NCBI GenBank assembly: GCA_963920525.1
Contig: OY986436.1
Coordinates: forward strand, 91,661,868-91,725,867
Direction: 5' to 3'
Source: Dichetophora obliterata
Lineage: Eukaryota; Arthropoda; Insecta; Diptera; Sciomyzidae
DNA length: 64,000 bases
The translations under genes and the position numbers were made by a program. The notes under the pieces were generated by a model. That model did no database searches, was not told the DNA's origin, and was given only the letters and a program-made list of their open reading frames with translations. This document shows positions 32,400-43,495 of the stretch, one piece after another. Each line of letters starts with the position of its first letter. Position 1 is the stretch's first letter.

Positions 32400-32896
32400 T
32401 TTAAAATATAAATATAGATATAATAATGCTTATGTTATTATTTTTTAATTAAAATTTTTTTTTTATCTGTTATTTTCTTTTTCTTAAAACTGTTTCTGAT
32501 AAGATAAAGAACTTACAGGTATAATATATAAAATATATTTTGCTACTTAATAATCCTCTTTTTTTCTTGTTGTTGAAATGCAAAATTCTCTGTTGTTGCT
32601 TGTATAATTCTAATAACGCTTGATTCCTCTCAATAGCCAAACTCGTAACCGCCGATCAGGTGGTTGTTGTTGATGTTGTGGTAGTTAGCATGTTTTTAAA
32701 TTTTTTTTTTTAAATAATTTGTGATGAACACACACATCGTATTACATAGACGAAACTGTATTCAATATTTTGTATTTAAGTTATTTAATGCAACACATAT
32801 GTATTTTGTTATTATTATTTTATTTCGACAATTTTACTTTCCTAGACTTTGGTTTAAATTAAGTCAAATTAGACTAAATAACTCTCACAAACTCGC

Positions 32897-32914
32897 TGTG
32901 AATCCTCGTCGCCA
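32897..32914 (-). promoter_or_regulatory. Primer binding site, probably tRNA-Ser
   Basis: Read on the minus strand, TGGCGACGAGGATT begins at the last base of the 5' LTR. It is complementary to the CCA end of a serine tRNA, the primer used by the 17.6/297 group. The tRNA match is from general knowledge of tRNA ends, not a search. Confidence 0.65.
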
Positions 32915-33236
32915 GTTATATTAATTCAATAAAACAAACTGTTTAGTTTGTGAGTTGTTCTTAAACTGATCTTTATTTTTCAAAACATCTTATAGCTAAC
33001 TTAAACATACATGACCTTTATTTTTCAAAACATCTTATAGCTAACTTAAACATAAATACATAAATAAATAATGTTCTTATTAAATACTGCAGCTGCATTG
33101 TTCTCACGAAAAGTGTCAACTACGCATTTGACGCTTGCGTGGGAACGATGCGCTGAAAAACGGCCAACTGACAAAACGTTAAAAAGTCACGTATGCTGGT
33201 CATTTGAGTGGACCAGCAGCTGGACAATACGTTACT
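32914..33236 (-). repeat. 5' LTR of the errantivirus
   Basis: At 323 bp it differs from the other LTR by a handful of substitutions and a 4-bp repeat-length change in an AAATAAATA tract near 33060. The low divergence implies a fairly young insertion. It would hold the promoter for the minus-strand transcript. Confidence 0.93.
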
Positions 33237-33240
33237 ATAT

Positions 33241-34443
33241 GCATGCATAGTAACATGCCGACATTTGCTGAAAATATCGTTTATAAATAATGTAAATAAA
33301 ATCGGACCAAGTACAGAGCCTTGAAGAACCCCACAGGTTAAATTACGGAAAGCAGACAAACTATTGCCCACCCTTACTCTTTGAGATCTTCCAACTAAGT
33401 AACTGTGTAACAGACGGACAGCCATGCCAGAAAAATGAAAGTTATTTACAAGTTTCTGACACAATAGAGAATAGTCAACAGAGTCAAATGCCTTGGAAAA
33501 ATCCAACAGGCAGAGTAAATTTAAGTGTTCCGAGATTTGTATCGCCATGAGTGACTCAAGAACTTTAGATAACGACGATAGCAGACTTACAGGCCTAAAG
33601 TCAGATGGATCACAGGCATTGGATTTTTTAGCAATGGGAACAATTGTCGCTACTTTCCAAAGCTCAGGGAAGCAAGGACTAGTGAAGCAGTGATTTAGAA
33701 TGTGGGTTAATGGACGCAAAATATGCGGTAATATAATTTTGATGAATTTAATAAATATTCCATCTTCACCCACGGCATTGGATTTTATTTTGTTTACACA
33801 GCGAGCAACGTCACTCTCACCAACAGAAACAAACGCAAAATTAAACAAACTTACAGAAGGTAAAGTGCATGGAGTATTAGTCAACAGATTATCAGAAGAA
33901 CTAGCAATGAAATAATCATTTAGAATATCGGAATCAATATCACATTTATTGGGTTTAACACTGCATACCCCAGTCTGCCTTAAATTGTTCCAAAGCTTTT
34001 TGGAAGGCAATGATGAATCTAACTTGTCCGTAACAAAAATGGAGTTTAGATAATTTAATAGTTGATTTAGCTTAATTTCTTGCTCTTTTGTGCTGCTCCC
34101 AATTAGATGTTGTGGGATTTCTTTTCCAACGATTGTAACTTCTATTCCGAGTTTTAATGGCTAACATAACATTTCTGGTAAACCATGGGCAACATCTGTT
34201 AGAGACCCTGCGAGTGGTTAACAGAACATGATTATTAATGAAAAAATTAAGCTTGTCATTAATTGAGCTAAGCGCCCAGCATTCGGACCCGTTTATCATA
34301 GACAAGTCATAAAATAGAGACCTATAATCAATTGATTTATAATTCCGAAAAGTGATAATTTTATCAATGACAACCAATTTAAAAAAATTTGATATAATAT
34401 GCTGTCGGCTTTTACAATAGTATCGTCTATAATTATGCTGCAA
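33241..34443 (-). pseudogene. N-terminal part of the split reverse transcriptase
   Basis: The frame 34443-34072 carries the linker with CPWFTRNVMLAIKTRNRSY. After a frameshift, 34010 onward has SNAVGEDGIFIKFIK, FPELWKVATIVPIAKKS, FRPVSLLSSLSKVLESL and LLDFSKAFDSVDY, then CGVLQGSVLGPILF. Between ISEHLNL and CLLDFSKAFD the usual QSGF region is missing, an internal deletion of roughly 50 residues. The frame ends at the LTR insertion just before the YADD box. Confidence 0.85.
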
Positions 34444-34611
34444 AGACTATTTCCAATATCGAAAATCAATTTCGTAGTAAAATACGGCTACAGAATATGT
34501 TTATAAGTACCCTCTGCCAATGACATCGATGTGTTAAAAGGACGTACAAAATACGTGGCAAAGGGCATGGCCCTACCACTGAGGGTATGTGAATTCTCAT
34601 ACATGTAGAAT

Positions 34612-34798
34612 CAAGAATGATAGAAACAAGATTACGACATCGACGTCACTGGAGCCAATTGAATGTTGCCATCTCTATGTTTTTCCTTATTATCAATCTC
34701 TTTTTAGCCAATGCTATGGCTAACTAAACAGTTGGCTCCAATTACGCCTTCTAGCGGTAAAACATTCGGATGTCGTTATCATGTTTCTATCATTATTG
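34612..34798. mobile_element. hAT-type MITE (187 bp) with exact 8-bp duplication
   Basis: The ends CAAGAATGATAGAAAC and CAATAATGATAGAAAC (reversed right) lie between perfect copies of TGTAGAAT (34604-34611 and 34799-34806). An 8-bp duplication with CA-starting ends fits hAT. Inside, GGAGCCAATTGAATG and its inverse extend the symmetry. Confidence 0.82.
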
Positions 34799-34806
34799 TG
34801 TAGAAT

Positions 34807-35400
34807 GGTCGACCGAACTTCAGGGTAAAGCTACGTTTTTGACATTTCACCAAAAAAGACAAAAAAAAAGCTCTTTTCAAAGGGCAAAAAGGCTAAAAAA
34901 GCCATGAAGCTAAATCGTTAATTAACAGGCTAATTCGTAGAGAGCAGCACGGAGTTTATTGAAACTCTCGCAACACAAACGCGTCAAAAGACAGCGAATA
35001 AGCAATACGGGGCAGCTGGGATAAAACTTTGTTCTGCTTTAGACATAAATATTCATAATTTCACATACACACTTTACTGCGAGACTTCCTGTTAGAGAAC
35101 ACGATGTTACTACACAGGCAAACGAAGTCAAACTGTTGTTTGAACAATGAAAAGAAAATAAGGATCTTAACAACTCAAACGATATTTAATCACACCCCGC
35201 TTACAGTTCTGCATAAAAATATCATCACCGACAAATTTTTAAAAGCGGATGCAGAGAGATTTTTATAGCTTGCCAACGTTTTAAAGGGTCGCTTAAAGTA
35301 ATCGAACCTATGACGCAGGAAGGTCTTATGCTATTCGTTATATTCATTACAAAAAAATGAAGAATTTGAAAAAGTAGGAAAACACTTGTTGCTCAGTAAG
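34807..35400. repeat. Foldback family A, copy 3 (inverted)
   Basis: Read in reverse this matches copy 2. It holds the AACTCTCGCAACACAAACGCG block, AGAACACGATGTTACTACAC, AAGTCAAACTGTTGTTTGAA, CACCCCGCTTACAGTTCTGC and the CTTATGCTATTCGTTATATT block. It preserves the uninterrupted versions of two insertion sites used elsewhere in the window: TTCAAACAACAGTTTG for the 11-kb hAT-like element and CCTGTTAGAGAACAC for the 305-bp MITE. Confidence 0.7.
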
Positions 35401-35527
35401 ATTCAAAGAAACAATTGTAATTTTTTAGTTGCAACAACTTTGCTTTCTATGTTAATCTACGTAAATCTTACAAGTCTCACCTTGTAACTAGCCTTGCCTT
35501 GTAACTTGCCTTACCTTGTAACTGATA

Positions 35528-35939
35528 TTTGGGCAATTCACAGTTCATGCTAATCAGAGTTTAATGTGCTTATTCTGAGATGTGCTATTTTGACTGTTCA
35601 TTTTTTGTTTCTGTTTTTTATATAAACACAAGTTAAACTGGTGTGTTAAATGTTGCCACTTTTGTACATGCCCTAAGGCATGCTTTTGTAGATTGTTATT
35701 GTGTTATTTCGTGAACAGCTGTTTTACGTGAATCAAAAAATAGTTGGCTGGAATACTTAATTGAATTGTTTAACTTTTAATAGAATCCAAAACATTTGAG
35801 CTGCGTATTAAAGATTCCAGTGCTGTTTTGAAACTACAACTTAATACTTTTCACTCAAGTTGTGCTCACAGATGTCAAATATTAGTACATTAGAATATTA
35901 GTATATTAAAACATTACAATGAACTGTGAATTGCCCAAA
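35528..35939. mobile_element. TA-flanked MITE (412 bp)
   Basis: The inverted repeats TTTGGGCAATTCACAGTTCA are flanked by TA (35526-35527 and 35940-35941). The interior is AT-rich and non-coding. The features fit a Tc1/mariner-type non-autonomous element. Confidence 0.75.
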
Positions 35940-36044
35940 TATAAAAATACTTAGAGATGCTTTTTTTGGTGTATGGAATATAACAAAAATAATTTTTCTT
36001 AAAATAATAATCAGGATTTATGTTTCTTTATTTCTAATGTAACT

Positions 36045-36885
36045 AGATTAATTGATTTTATGATCTATTATATTATTACATGAATTTAATTGCGAGCTTT
36101 AGATCAAGTAATTTTTTTTAAGAAGGCAACAACAACAACAACAACTCTGAATAGAGTCAATCACTGACTAGGCAGTCTGTTTCGGAAATCGCTACATTTC
36201 CTCTTCAGTAGTCTTTGAATGATTAAGCTGTGATCAACTCACTGCCTGCATTCAGCGGAAGGAACTGTTTCATAACTTTTGGGCTGAATGGTATGCGCTC
36301 ACAGAACATGTTCCTTGAGCTGTCACAATTTATATAGTGAAAATATTTTATGCTACTTCGCTACCTTAGCGCTTTTTCGAATAGAATGCAGCCACTTTTT
36401 AAAGTTGCATATGATTTCACACATTTGAAATTCCATCATTTGAAATATATAGAACAAATTGAACGTTCAAATTGGCTACTTAATCATATGACATTTTCAA
36501 AGCAGTAGGCTACTTATAGTTCACCGCCATCAACTCTACCAAGGTTGCCATCTGTTCTAGTTGCTTCTTATTTTTTTTTAATATTCAGTGGTTTTCGACA
36601 GTTTGTCGAAATGCACCATGGAAATGAAACGAGTTTTTCTTGCTTTGTTAGAAGCTAGTGTTTTAACTGAAAGGTGGCTATTTTCACAACCAAATGTTCA
36701 ATTACTCATGACTTTGATCGAAATCGATCAATTATTAGATTATTTAATTAATTTGACATTAATTTAACTTATTTTGCAGTGCTCCGCCATAGTAGTTTAG
36801 TTAATTTTATGATCTATTAAATTATTACATGAATTTAATTGCGAGCTTTTTCAAGTAAGTTTTTTTTAAGAGGGCAACAACAGAG
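36045..36885. repeat. Direct repeat pair ~85 bp, 750 bp apart
   Basis: A block with TTACATGAATTTAATTGCGA, then AAGTAA and a TTTTTTTTAAGA(A/G)GGCAACAAC tail, occurs at about 36045-36130 and again at about 36795-36885. The segment between is non-coding. It may be a segmental duplication or the long flanking repeats of an unrecognised insertion. Confidence 0.55.
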
Positions 36886-36889
36886 TTGT

Positions 36890-38300
36890 TGCTTCAAAAA
36901 AGTTATGAAATCCAAATATAAAAGTATTTTCAATGAAATGTATTGAAAATATTTTCAACTCAGAAAAATATTCACACAAGAAATGGTAATATAACGTTAA
37001 AGAACCTGGTTGTTATGATATTTTTAGCATAAAGTGTAACTTGTTTGAGTGTTCGGGTGTCCAAAAATTTAAAAATTAAAAAAAAATTATTTCGCGCTAT
37101 ATTTAGCAAAGTCTTGAGCTAATTCGTGAAGAATAATCGGATATCAAAGTTATAAATGACTAAACCAGAAAATTTTTTAAAATTTTAAGGAAAATTTTCA
37201 GGACTATTAAACAAAAAAAAAATCATCGGGAACCTCTCACTCGGTATGCCTCGAATAATTCCATAAATCATTTTTTATTTCAAAAATGGTTTAGAATTTC
37301 AGGGTTGACAAGATACCAGCCCCTGATTTTAAGGTAAAAAATGTTGGTTTTATTTCTGGAATTTACCTAGTTCTCGTCACGATTTCTCTTTTATGTCTTC
37401 TATCCTCGTGAGATGTTGCGTTGTCGTGGTGCAAAGACCATGAGTTTTCTTTCCTCAAATTAGGACTTTTTGACGAATTTACTCTCTGAAACGCTGACCT
37501 TTACCAATAAATTTGACATTACTTCAAGCGGGCTTTTTAAATTATTAATGAAGTTACTTTTTTTATTCCCTACAGGAAAATACACTAACATAAAAGTGAT
37601 TGAAAAAGTACTTTTTAGTCTGGTTGAAATTCTGATTTTTTTCCATAGAACTCATTTACTATTTAGTTTGGTGATGTCCGCTAAATACGTCAATTGACCT
37701 TTGTCTGCACATATTTTCAACTCCTTGAAAATAAGTTGATTTTTAATTAGTTTATAATTGTTTTGAAATAAATTAATAAAAAACTAGTCAATTTTGCACT
37801 TTTTGAAAATTAAATTAAAAGCATTAAAGTTAAAAATTTGTATTAATCAAAAAGATAACTTTAAACAAAAACCATTCTTAAGTCGAATTAGAAAAACTAA
37901 ATAAAACAATATTTTTTTAAGGAATTAATATTTTACAACCTATTCAAATGTATGTTCAAATAAAAAAAATGTGATAGTAGGTGCCGCCTTAATAAAATTC
38001 AAAGTATTTTATTAAATACTTGTTTTAAAATTAGTTCTTCAGTTACTTGTTTTGAAAAACAAGTTAGTTTTGTTCGTGTAGAGTTCTTAAAAAACGAATA
38101 CTTGCTTTTTTATTCCCAGTGTCCGAACGAATATTCGGTTTCCGCCAGTTTCGACCCTTTTTGTCAGTTTTGCTATTCGGCCTCAATATGGCCGAACCCG
38201 AAACCGAAACTTTTGATAAATATTTCTTGCATCAGTCAGTCACTTTAATCAAATAAATAAGTTCGGTTTAAACAAAATATTTACAAAGCGTTATACAAAA
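36890..38300. other. AT-rich stretch with no recognised gene
   Basis: Only short frames without family resemblance occur. I see no paired terminal repeats. The TTCGGTTTCCGCCAGTTTCG stretch near 38130 is slightly GC-richer, but I cannot assign it. Confidence 0.5.
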
Positions 38301-38305
38301 CACCA

Positions 38306-38417
38306 GGGGCCGAATTACAGCATCCGTGATCGAGCTTAATTGTACAAGATTGAAAGGTACTTGTCTCGTCGTGCTCTTCGTAACTTTGCTCGATCACGGA
38401 TGCTGTAATTCGGCCCC
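38306..38417. mobile_element. Tiny palindromic MITE (112 bp)
   Basis: Perfect inverted ends of about 30 bp start GGGGCCGAATTACAGCATCC and extend through a GTGATCGAGC stretch. About 50 bp lie between them. The flanks (CACCA and AGGTT) give no clear duplication. A transcript would fold into a stable hairpin. Confidence 0.7.
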
Positions 38418-38439
38418 AGGTTACCTAAGTCAACCTCCA

Positions 38440-39290
38440 ATAGAATACCAACCTTTACGTTGGTGTGGGGCTTATTTTGTAATGAATGCACAAAGAGCTA
38501 TTCACTTCCTCCCTATATTCCCATTCATCCCCTATAAATTCATCCTCTATATCTTCCACCTGTCTCTATATATCCCTCTTACCTATCTCATCACAGTCTC
38601 TTTTATGGGCTGAATCAAGCTGTCATGCGACTCGTGCCGACTGTTTACTAGGCTGGAAGCCCATCAAAAATAGTCCAGCCTTCAACGGTGCGTACCGGAT
38701 ATCAGGCGCCCTGCGGTACTATCCAGCCTTACCCCCGCACAGGGACCTCTGTGGGAGTGGACCTTTCATTTTTACTCGTGGGAACTTTATGGAAGACAAC
38801 AACTACACAAAAACCAGCGGTCACTCTGCCCCTATGGTTGGAGCAGGCCATAGGGGTTGTGAAACTACTGCCAAAAACGTCGCCAGGGCGAGAGCAGGTT
38901 CTGGTGTAAAGACAACCACTGCCAAAAAACACACCTACTGCGCAAAGGTGCCATAGTCGATACAGACTCGGACCAAGAAAAAGCATGCTCTCTTAACTTA
39001 ATTGAAGGAAACGGGCTTCTCCTCTCCCCGGTCAAGCCAGTGGGTTCAGCTCCTCTCGCCAGGAGGAGGGGATGAAAGCCAAGACCAACTATAAAGCGGC
39101 CATTAAAATCTTCAGGCGGCTGTCAGGCAACATCAATCTCTCTTCCAAGGAGGAAGAGTCGCTCGCTTGGGCTAAACTTAAGGTGGAAGAAGGCCGCATA
39201 CACTTCGCAAGCAGACCAAGCTTTGCACCTAGGCTAGGTTAGGTTAAGGTGGCGGCTGATCTACAGACCAGCCCACTTAGACCACATTAT
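38440..39290 (+). pseudogene. GC-richer non-LTR ORF1-like remnant
   Basis: This block is clearly GC-richer than its surroundings. A frame from ATG 39075 to TAG 39246 reads TNYKAAIKIFRRLSGNINLS and EEESLAWAKLKVEEGRIHFA, which resembles the N-terminal ORF1 region of LOA-like non-LTR elements as I remember them. Upstream frames carry TKTSGHSAPMVGAG. It ends near a GGCTAGGTTAGGTTAAGG run. It may belong to the same family as the remnant at 47.6-49.7 kb. This is a degraded piece without an intact start-to-stop gene. Confidence 0.5.
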
Positions 39291-39927
39291 TGTTCCGTTG
39301 TGATTTAGAATTAAAGAAGGGAGTAATCAAGTGAAACTTTTGTGTAGGATATTCTTAATGTTGCAGAAAGCTGTAGAAAAATGTGCCAAAGAGTATGAAT
39401 GACTAGAAGATTAATTAATTTCATTTAATTTACCAAATCTAATCTAGTTACAAAATTTATCTGCAAATGAAAAAATTTCCTAAATTCATAGGTAAAAAAT
39501 TTTCAATTGGTAAAAAATTAAAAATTTCTTAAATACATAGTACCTGCAAAAATTCATTCAATTTACCAAATCCAATCTATCTAAAAAATGTAAACATTCA
39601 GATGAGAACTCAGAAAATTCGTATAGGAAACAAAAAGTCATAGCAAAGCGAAAAGAAACAAAAATATTACAATATCAAAATGTTTGCTACTCACTTCTTT
39701 ACACGCTTTTTATTTCCTATGTTCTTCGCACTCATACTTCGCTAAGCGTCGCCAAGCATCGCGACCTCAAAGCTACGTCAACTAAGCAGAGCAGAGCAAA
39801 GTCAGGCGGCAAATTTGAGTTTTATCGCCTTCCTTCACATCCACTTCACAATCTTTACTTATTGAAAATAGCTGTACAAACGCAACTGTGCAGAACTGAC
39901 AACTCTTTACTACTCTTTGGCAAAACC
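39250..39927. other. AT-rich stretch without a gene
   Basis: I see no coding region. It ends at the GCAAAACC flank (39920-39927) of the hAT element that follows. Confidence 0.5.
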
Positions 39928-40204
39928 CAAGCGCGTCGGAAGCGAATTTCATCTGGGGGGGCAGTACAAATGGTGGTGCAAAAAAATTTCACCAAAATTT
40001 CTTCAAAGAAACAGGAATGTGAATAAACAAATTTTTATTTTAGTTTAAAATAAAAAAATATATAAAAATATATAAAAAATATTAAAATTCCATTATTTTT
40101 AAAAGTTCTTCCAATTTCAATATTAGAGATCATTCTTTAAAGGATCTTTCATATGGTAATATGAAAATATAAGAAATAATGGTTGCTTTTATAAAGCAAA
40201 AATA

Positions 40205-41491
40205 CGAAGGGTGCCTTTTATATTTCGGGGTTAGAGAACAAAAACAAATATTAATCATCGAAAATCACTTTATTGTTTTTAAAAATATTCTCCATGAAGA
40301 TCTATACACTTTTGCATGCGTTTGAACCAATTGTCGAAGCACGTTTGCCACTCTGATTGAGGTATCTCCAAAACATGCATTCTGAATGCCGCAACCGCTT
40401 CTTCGGGCGTCGAAAATCGTTGTCCACGCAGTTTATTCTTCACGGTTGGGAATAAAAAGAAGTCATTCGGTGCCAAGTCAGGACTATACGGCGGATGACC
40501 CATCAAATCGATGTTTTGGGTGCTCAAAAATGCAGTTGTTTGAGCCGATGTGTGAGAGCTCGTATTGTCGTGGTGAAGAGTGATCCGTCTTCGGCGGTTG
40601 GTTTTCCTGATTTCTTGGAAGACAACTGGCAAACAAATGGTTGTGTTCCACTCAGAGTTGACTGTTCTGCGTTGTTCTAGTGGTACGGTTGCGACATGTC
40701 CATATTTTCCGAAAAAAACAGGCGACAATTTGCTTGGAAGTGCTTCGTGCGCGAACAACTTTTGTTGGATTTGGCTCATCTTGAAACACCCATACAGTCG
40801 ACTGCTGTTTACTTTCGGGCTCATACGCGTAAATCCACGATTCATCACCTGTCACGATGTCATAGACGTGTATCGAAGCACTGCGATCGTATTTTTTGAG
40901 CATTTCCTTCGACCAATCGACACGAGCCTTTTTTTGAGCGATTGACAAATTGTGTGGGATCCAACGAGAACAAATTTTTTTGACAATCAAATGTTTATGC
41001 AATATTGAATGTATGCTGGTCCACTTATGCCTAAGGTTGTCGCAATCTCACGATAAGTAACATGACGATCTTCCAATATCAGTTCGCGCACAGCATTAAT
41101 GGTTTTCGGAACAACAGCTGATTTCGGACGACCTTCACGAAATACGTCTTGGAGTGAACTACGACCACGATTGAATTCACCATACCATCGATAAACACTG
41201 GTCCTTGATGGAGCTTCATCGCCAAAAATTGAATTCATCCATTCACTGTTGCTGTGTTAATCCACGTCGAAAGTTGTAAAAAATAATCGCACGAAAATGT
41301 TCACGATTTAATTCCATTTTTGGACCGAGATGAATCTTTTAAGTTACTATAAACAACACAAATAGCGCTCGTATGTCAAAACGTTCTGAGTACGTATAAG
41401 CCAACAAATGTCAAACTTTGCGATAGAGCTTTCAGTTGACAGATTGCAACACCAGGGTTGCCAAATCCCGAAATATAAAAGGCACCCCTCG
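40205..41491 (-). mobile_element. Second mariner family (1287 bp)
   Basis: The ends are CGAAGGGTGCCTTTTATATT and its inverse, CGAGGGGTGCC on the right side, with TA outside (40203-40204 and 41492-41493). Length and TA duplication fit mariner. The terminal sequence is unrelated to the mauritiana-like copies nearby. Confidence 0.9.
40279..41317 (-). pseudogene. Disabled mariner (DD34D) transposase, second family
   Basis: From an ATG at 41317 the frame reads RAIIFYNFRRGLTQQ, then a stop and frameshift. The next frame has the helix-turn-helix region SRTSVYRWYGEFNRGRSSLQ. A further shift near 41000 leads to IVTGDESWIYAYEPESKQQS with the first aspartate. Another near 40750 leads to LHHDNTSSHTSAQTT and PPYSPDLAPNDFFLFP with the second and third aspartates, 34 residues apart. 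The catalytic triad is recognisable, but at least three disruptions make it inactive. Confidence 0.88.
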
Positions 41492-41554
41492 TAGGTATTT
41501 ATATCTGTACATGGTTTAAATGCAATAAGGTACAAAAAGTTATATCAATTTAAA

Positions 41555-41980
41555 TTATTCCAACATGTTTCTTTCTGTCCTTGCGAGAAACAAACTCTTT
41601 CGCTGAATTCCATCGAATTCAATTCTTCGGTTTTATCTTTGTGAATGCGTATAAGTGCCGCATGAGTGAGTCGTTTCTGTGTCATAGTTGCTCGAAGATA
41701 CGTTTTAAGTCGTCTTAGTGCACTAAAAAAACCGCTCAGATGAAGCTGCTGATGCAGGCACAGTCAAAAGCAAAGCAGTAACTTTTTCAACTTAATTCAA
41801 TATTTTTTTTATAGTATCCGAATTTTTTGCAAATTGGGATACAATGCCACTACAATTTGAAGGTGTTTGGCCAGGCAATTGCTTCAGCATTTTAAGTTCC
41901 GTGTGGAGGTCGCTCCCATCAAAGTCATCTGCATAAAGATCTAGTTTTGTTTTTAGATTTTGTTCAGAAGGCACTTTTCC
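41555..41980 (-). pseudogene. hAT transposase C-terminal (dimerisation) remnant
   Basis: Read on the minus strand, a frame at 41974-41792 is followed in other frames by VPASAASSER and then ALRRLKTYLRATMTQ, THAALIRIHKDKTEELNS and EFSERV. This series is the conserved C-terminal dimerisation motif of hAT transposases of the TTF-type zinc-finger/dimerisation group. The RNase H-like catalytic part is absent. It is the only coding trace of the host hAT element. Confidence 0.8.
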
Positions 41981-42220
41981 GTTGAAGGCTTCGATTACAA
42001 TATTACAGTATTAAGCTACATACTTAAGGGTGCTTTTAAACTGAAGTGGTGGGATTGCAGTAGAAATTCTATATTTTGTTCTATCTTTTTGCAAACACAG
42101 AGAAAGAACATGGTTATCCGAAAGCATGCTTATGAAGAAGAGGAAAAAATATAATACAAAAATATTATCGTTGTAAAAAAAAAACTGATATTTTGAATAA
42201 CTTTTGAAGTTTTCTTTTTA

Positions 42221-43495
42221 TTGGGGGTTGGAATTAATTTTAAAGGTTTTTTTTCGGTTTTTGAGCATTTATTTAGAAAAAACGGTACAATGTATATTAT
42301 TCAAAGTATTGTCCATCGTTAGCTACAACATTTTCCCATCTTTCTGGCAGCATATGGATTCCGCGCCGGAAGAACGATTCGTCTTTTGAGGCAATCCACG
42401 AATCGACCCATTTTTTGGTATCCTCGTAAGAAGTGAAGCGCTGCTCAGCCAAGCCATGCGTCATCGATCTGAATAGGTGGTAGTCGGAAGGGGCTATGTC
42501 TGGGCTATAAGGCGGGTGGGGTAGCACATCCCAATTCAGCGCCTCCAACGTTTCCTTGACGGTTCTTGCAACATGTGGCCGTGCGTTGTCATGTTGAAAA
42601 ACCACTTTGTCGTGTCTTTTGGCATATTCCGGCCGTTTAACCTTTAATGCTCGGCTCAATTGCATCAATTGTTGTTGGTAGCGTTCCCCAGTGATGGTTT
42701 CGTTAGGTTTTAGCAGCTCATAGTACACGACACCCTTTTGATCCCACCAAATACACAGCATAAGCTTGGCGCCATGAATATTCGGCTTGGCCCTCGATGT
42801 TGATGCATGGCCACGATTTTTTTCGCTTAGGATTGTCGTAATGGATCCACTTTTCATCACCAGTGACAATACGATGCAAAAACTCTTCCTTTTATGCCGT
42901 TGAAGCAGTTGTTCGCACATGCAAAATCGCCGTTCAACGTCTCTCGGCTTCAACTGGTACGGCACCCAATTTCCTTGCTTTTGAATCATTCCCATGGCCT
43001 TCAAGCGTTTGCCGACCGTTGATAAGTCGACTCCCAATGATTCTGACAATTCTTGAAGGGTTTGACATGGGTCTTCATCGAGCAAAGCCTCCAATTCCTC
43101 ATCTTCAAACTTTTTCGGCTGGCCCGGACGCTCTTTGTCTTCCGTATCAAAATCACCACTTTTAAACCGACGGAACCAGTACTCACAAGTAGAAATCGAT
43201 GGAGCATAGTCCCCGTAAGCCTCAGTAAGCGTGCGTTGTGCTTCAACCGCTTTTTTCTTCAAATGGAAGCACAAAAGTAAACCTTCCCGCAAATTGCGTT
43301 TTGTTGGAACGAAAGTCGACATGTTCACAGAGAAAAAAATATATGTTGTTTACACTTCAGTGGAATGACACATACTGAAAAATGAAGCTTAGACAATGTG
43401 CTTTGAAATGAATATAGTCACAGGTGTGCCCGATGCGATCTATTGATAGTTACGCCATCTCTTAGAAAACCTTTAAAACTAATTCCAACCCCCAA
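42221..43495 (-). mobile_element. Mauritiana-like mariner, copy 2
   Basis: The ends TTGGGGGTTGGAATTA are inverted, with TA at 42219-42220 and 43496-43497. It is 1275 bp long and inserted 47 bp inside the right end of the hAT element. Confidence 0.93.
42297..43328 (-). pseudogene. Mariner transposase, copy 2, lacking the first catalytic Asp
   Basis: An open frame of 343 codons starts with STFVPTKRNLREGLLLCFHL and ends ANDGQYFE, so it looks complete. Yet between KRKSF and HASTSRAKPN it reads CIVLSLVMKSGS, which is another frame of the normal sequence. A 1-base deletion and an 11-base deletion cancel each other, swapping about 22 residues, including the essential aspartate in TGDEKW. The second and third aspartates (HDNARPH, SPDIAPSDYH) remain. 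It is therefore catalytically dead despite an open frame. Confidence 0.9.

Larger units (their letters stand above)
26978..33236 (-). mobile_element. 17.6/297-like errantivirus (env-bearing gypsy-group LTR element, 6259 bp)
   Basis: Two nearly identical LTRs (26978-27296 and 32914-33236) enclose gag, pol and env remnants on the minus strand. ATAT is duplicated outside (26974-26977 and 33237-33240), the target preferred by the 17.6/297 group of insect errantiviruses. All three genes are damaged: gag frameshift, protease-to-RT frameshift, RNase H deletion, integrase frameshift and env frameshift. It cannot be replication-competent as it stands. Confidence 0.92.
25840..34480 (-). mobile_element. 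Jockey-group non-LTR element on the minus strand, split by an errantivirus
   Basis: The upstream half lies at about 33241-34480 and the downstream half at 25840-26977, with a TTTA/TATT tract at 25842-25880 as its tail. Removing 26978-33240 joins the two halves in the polymerase at the codons for the catalytic Tyr-Ala-Asp-Asp. It is 5' truncated, with no endonuclease or ORF1, and also internally deleted. Confidence 0.85.
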
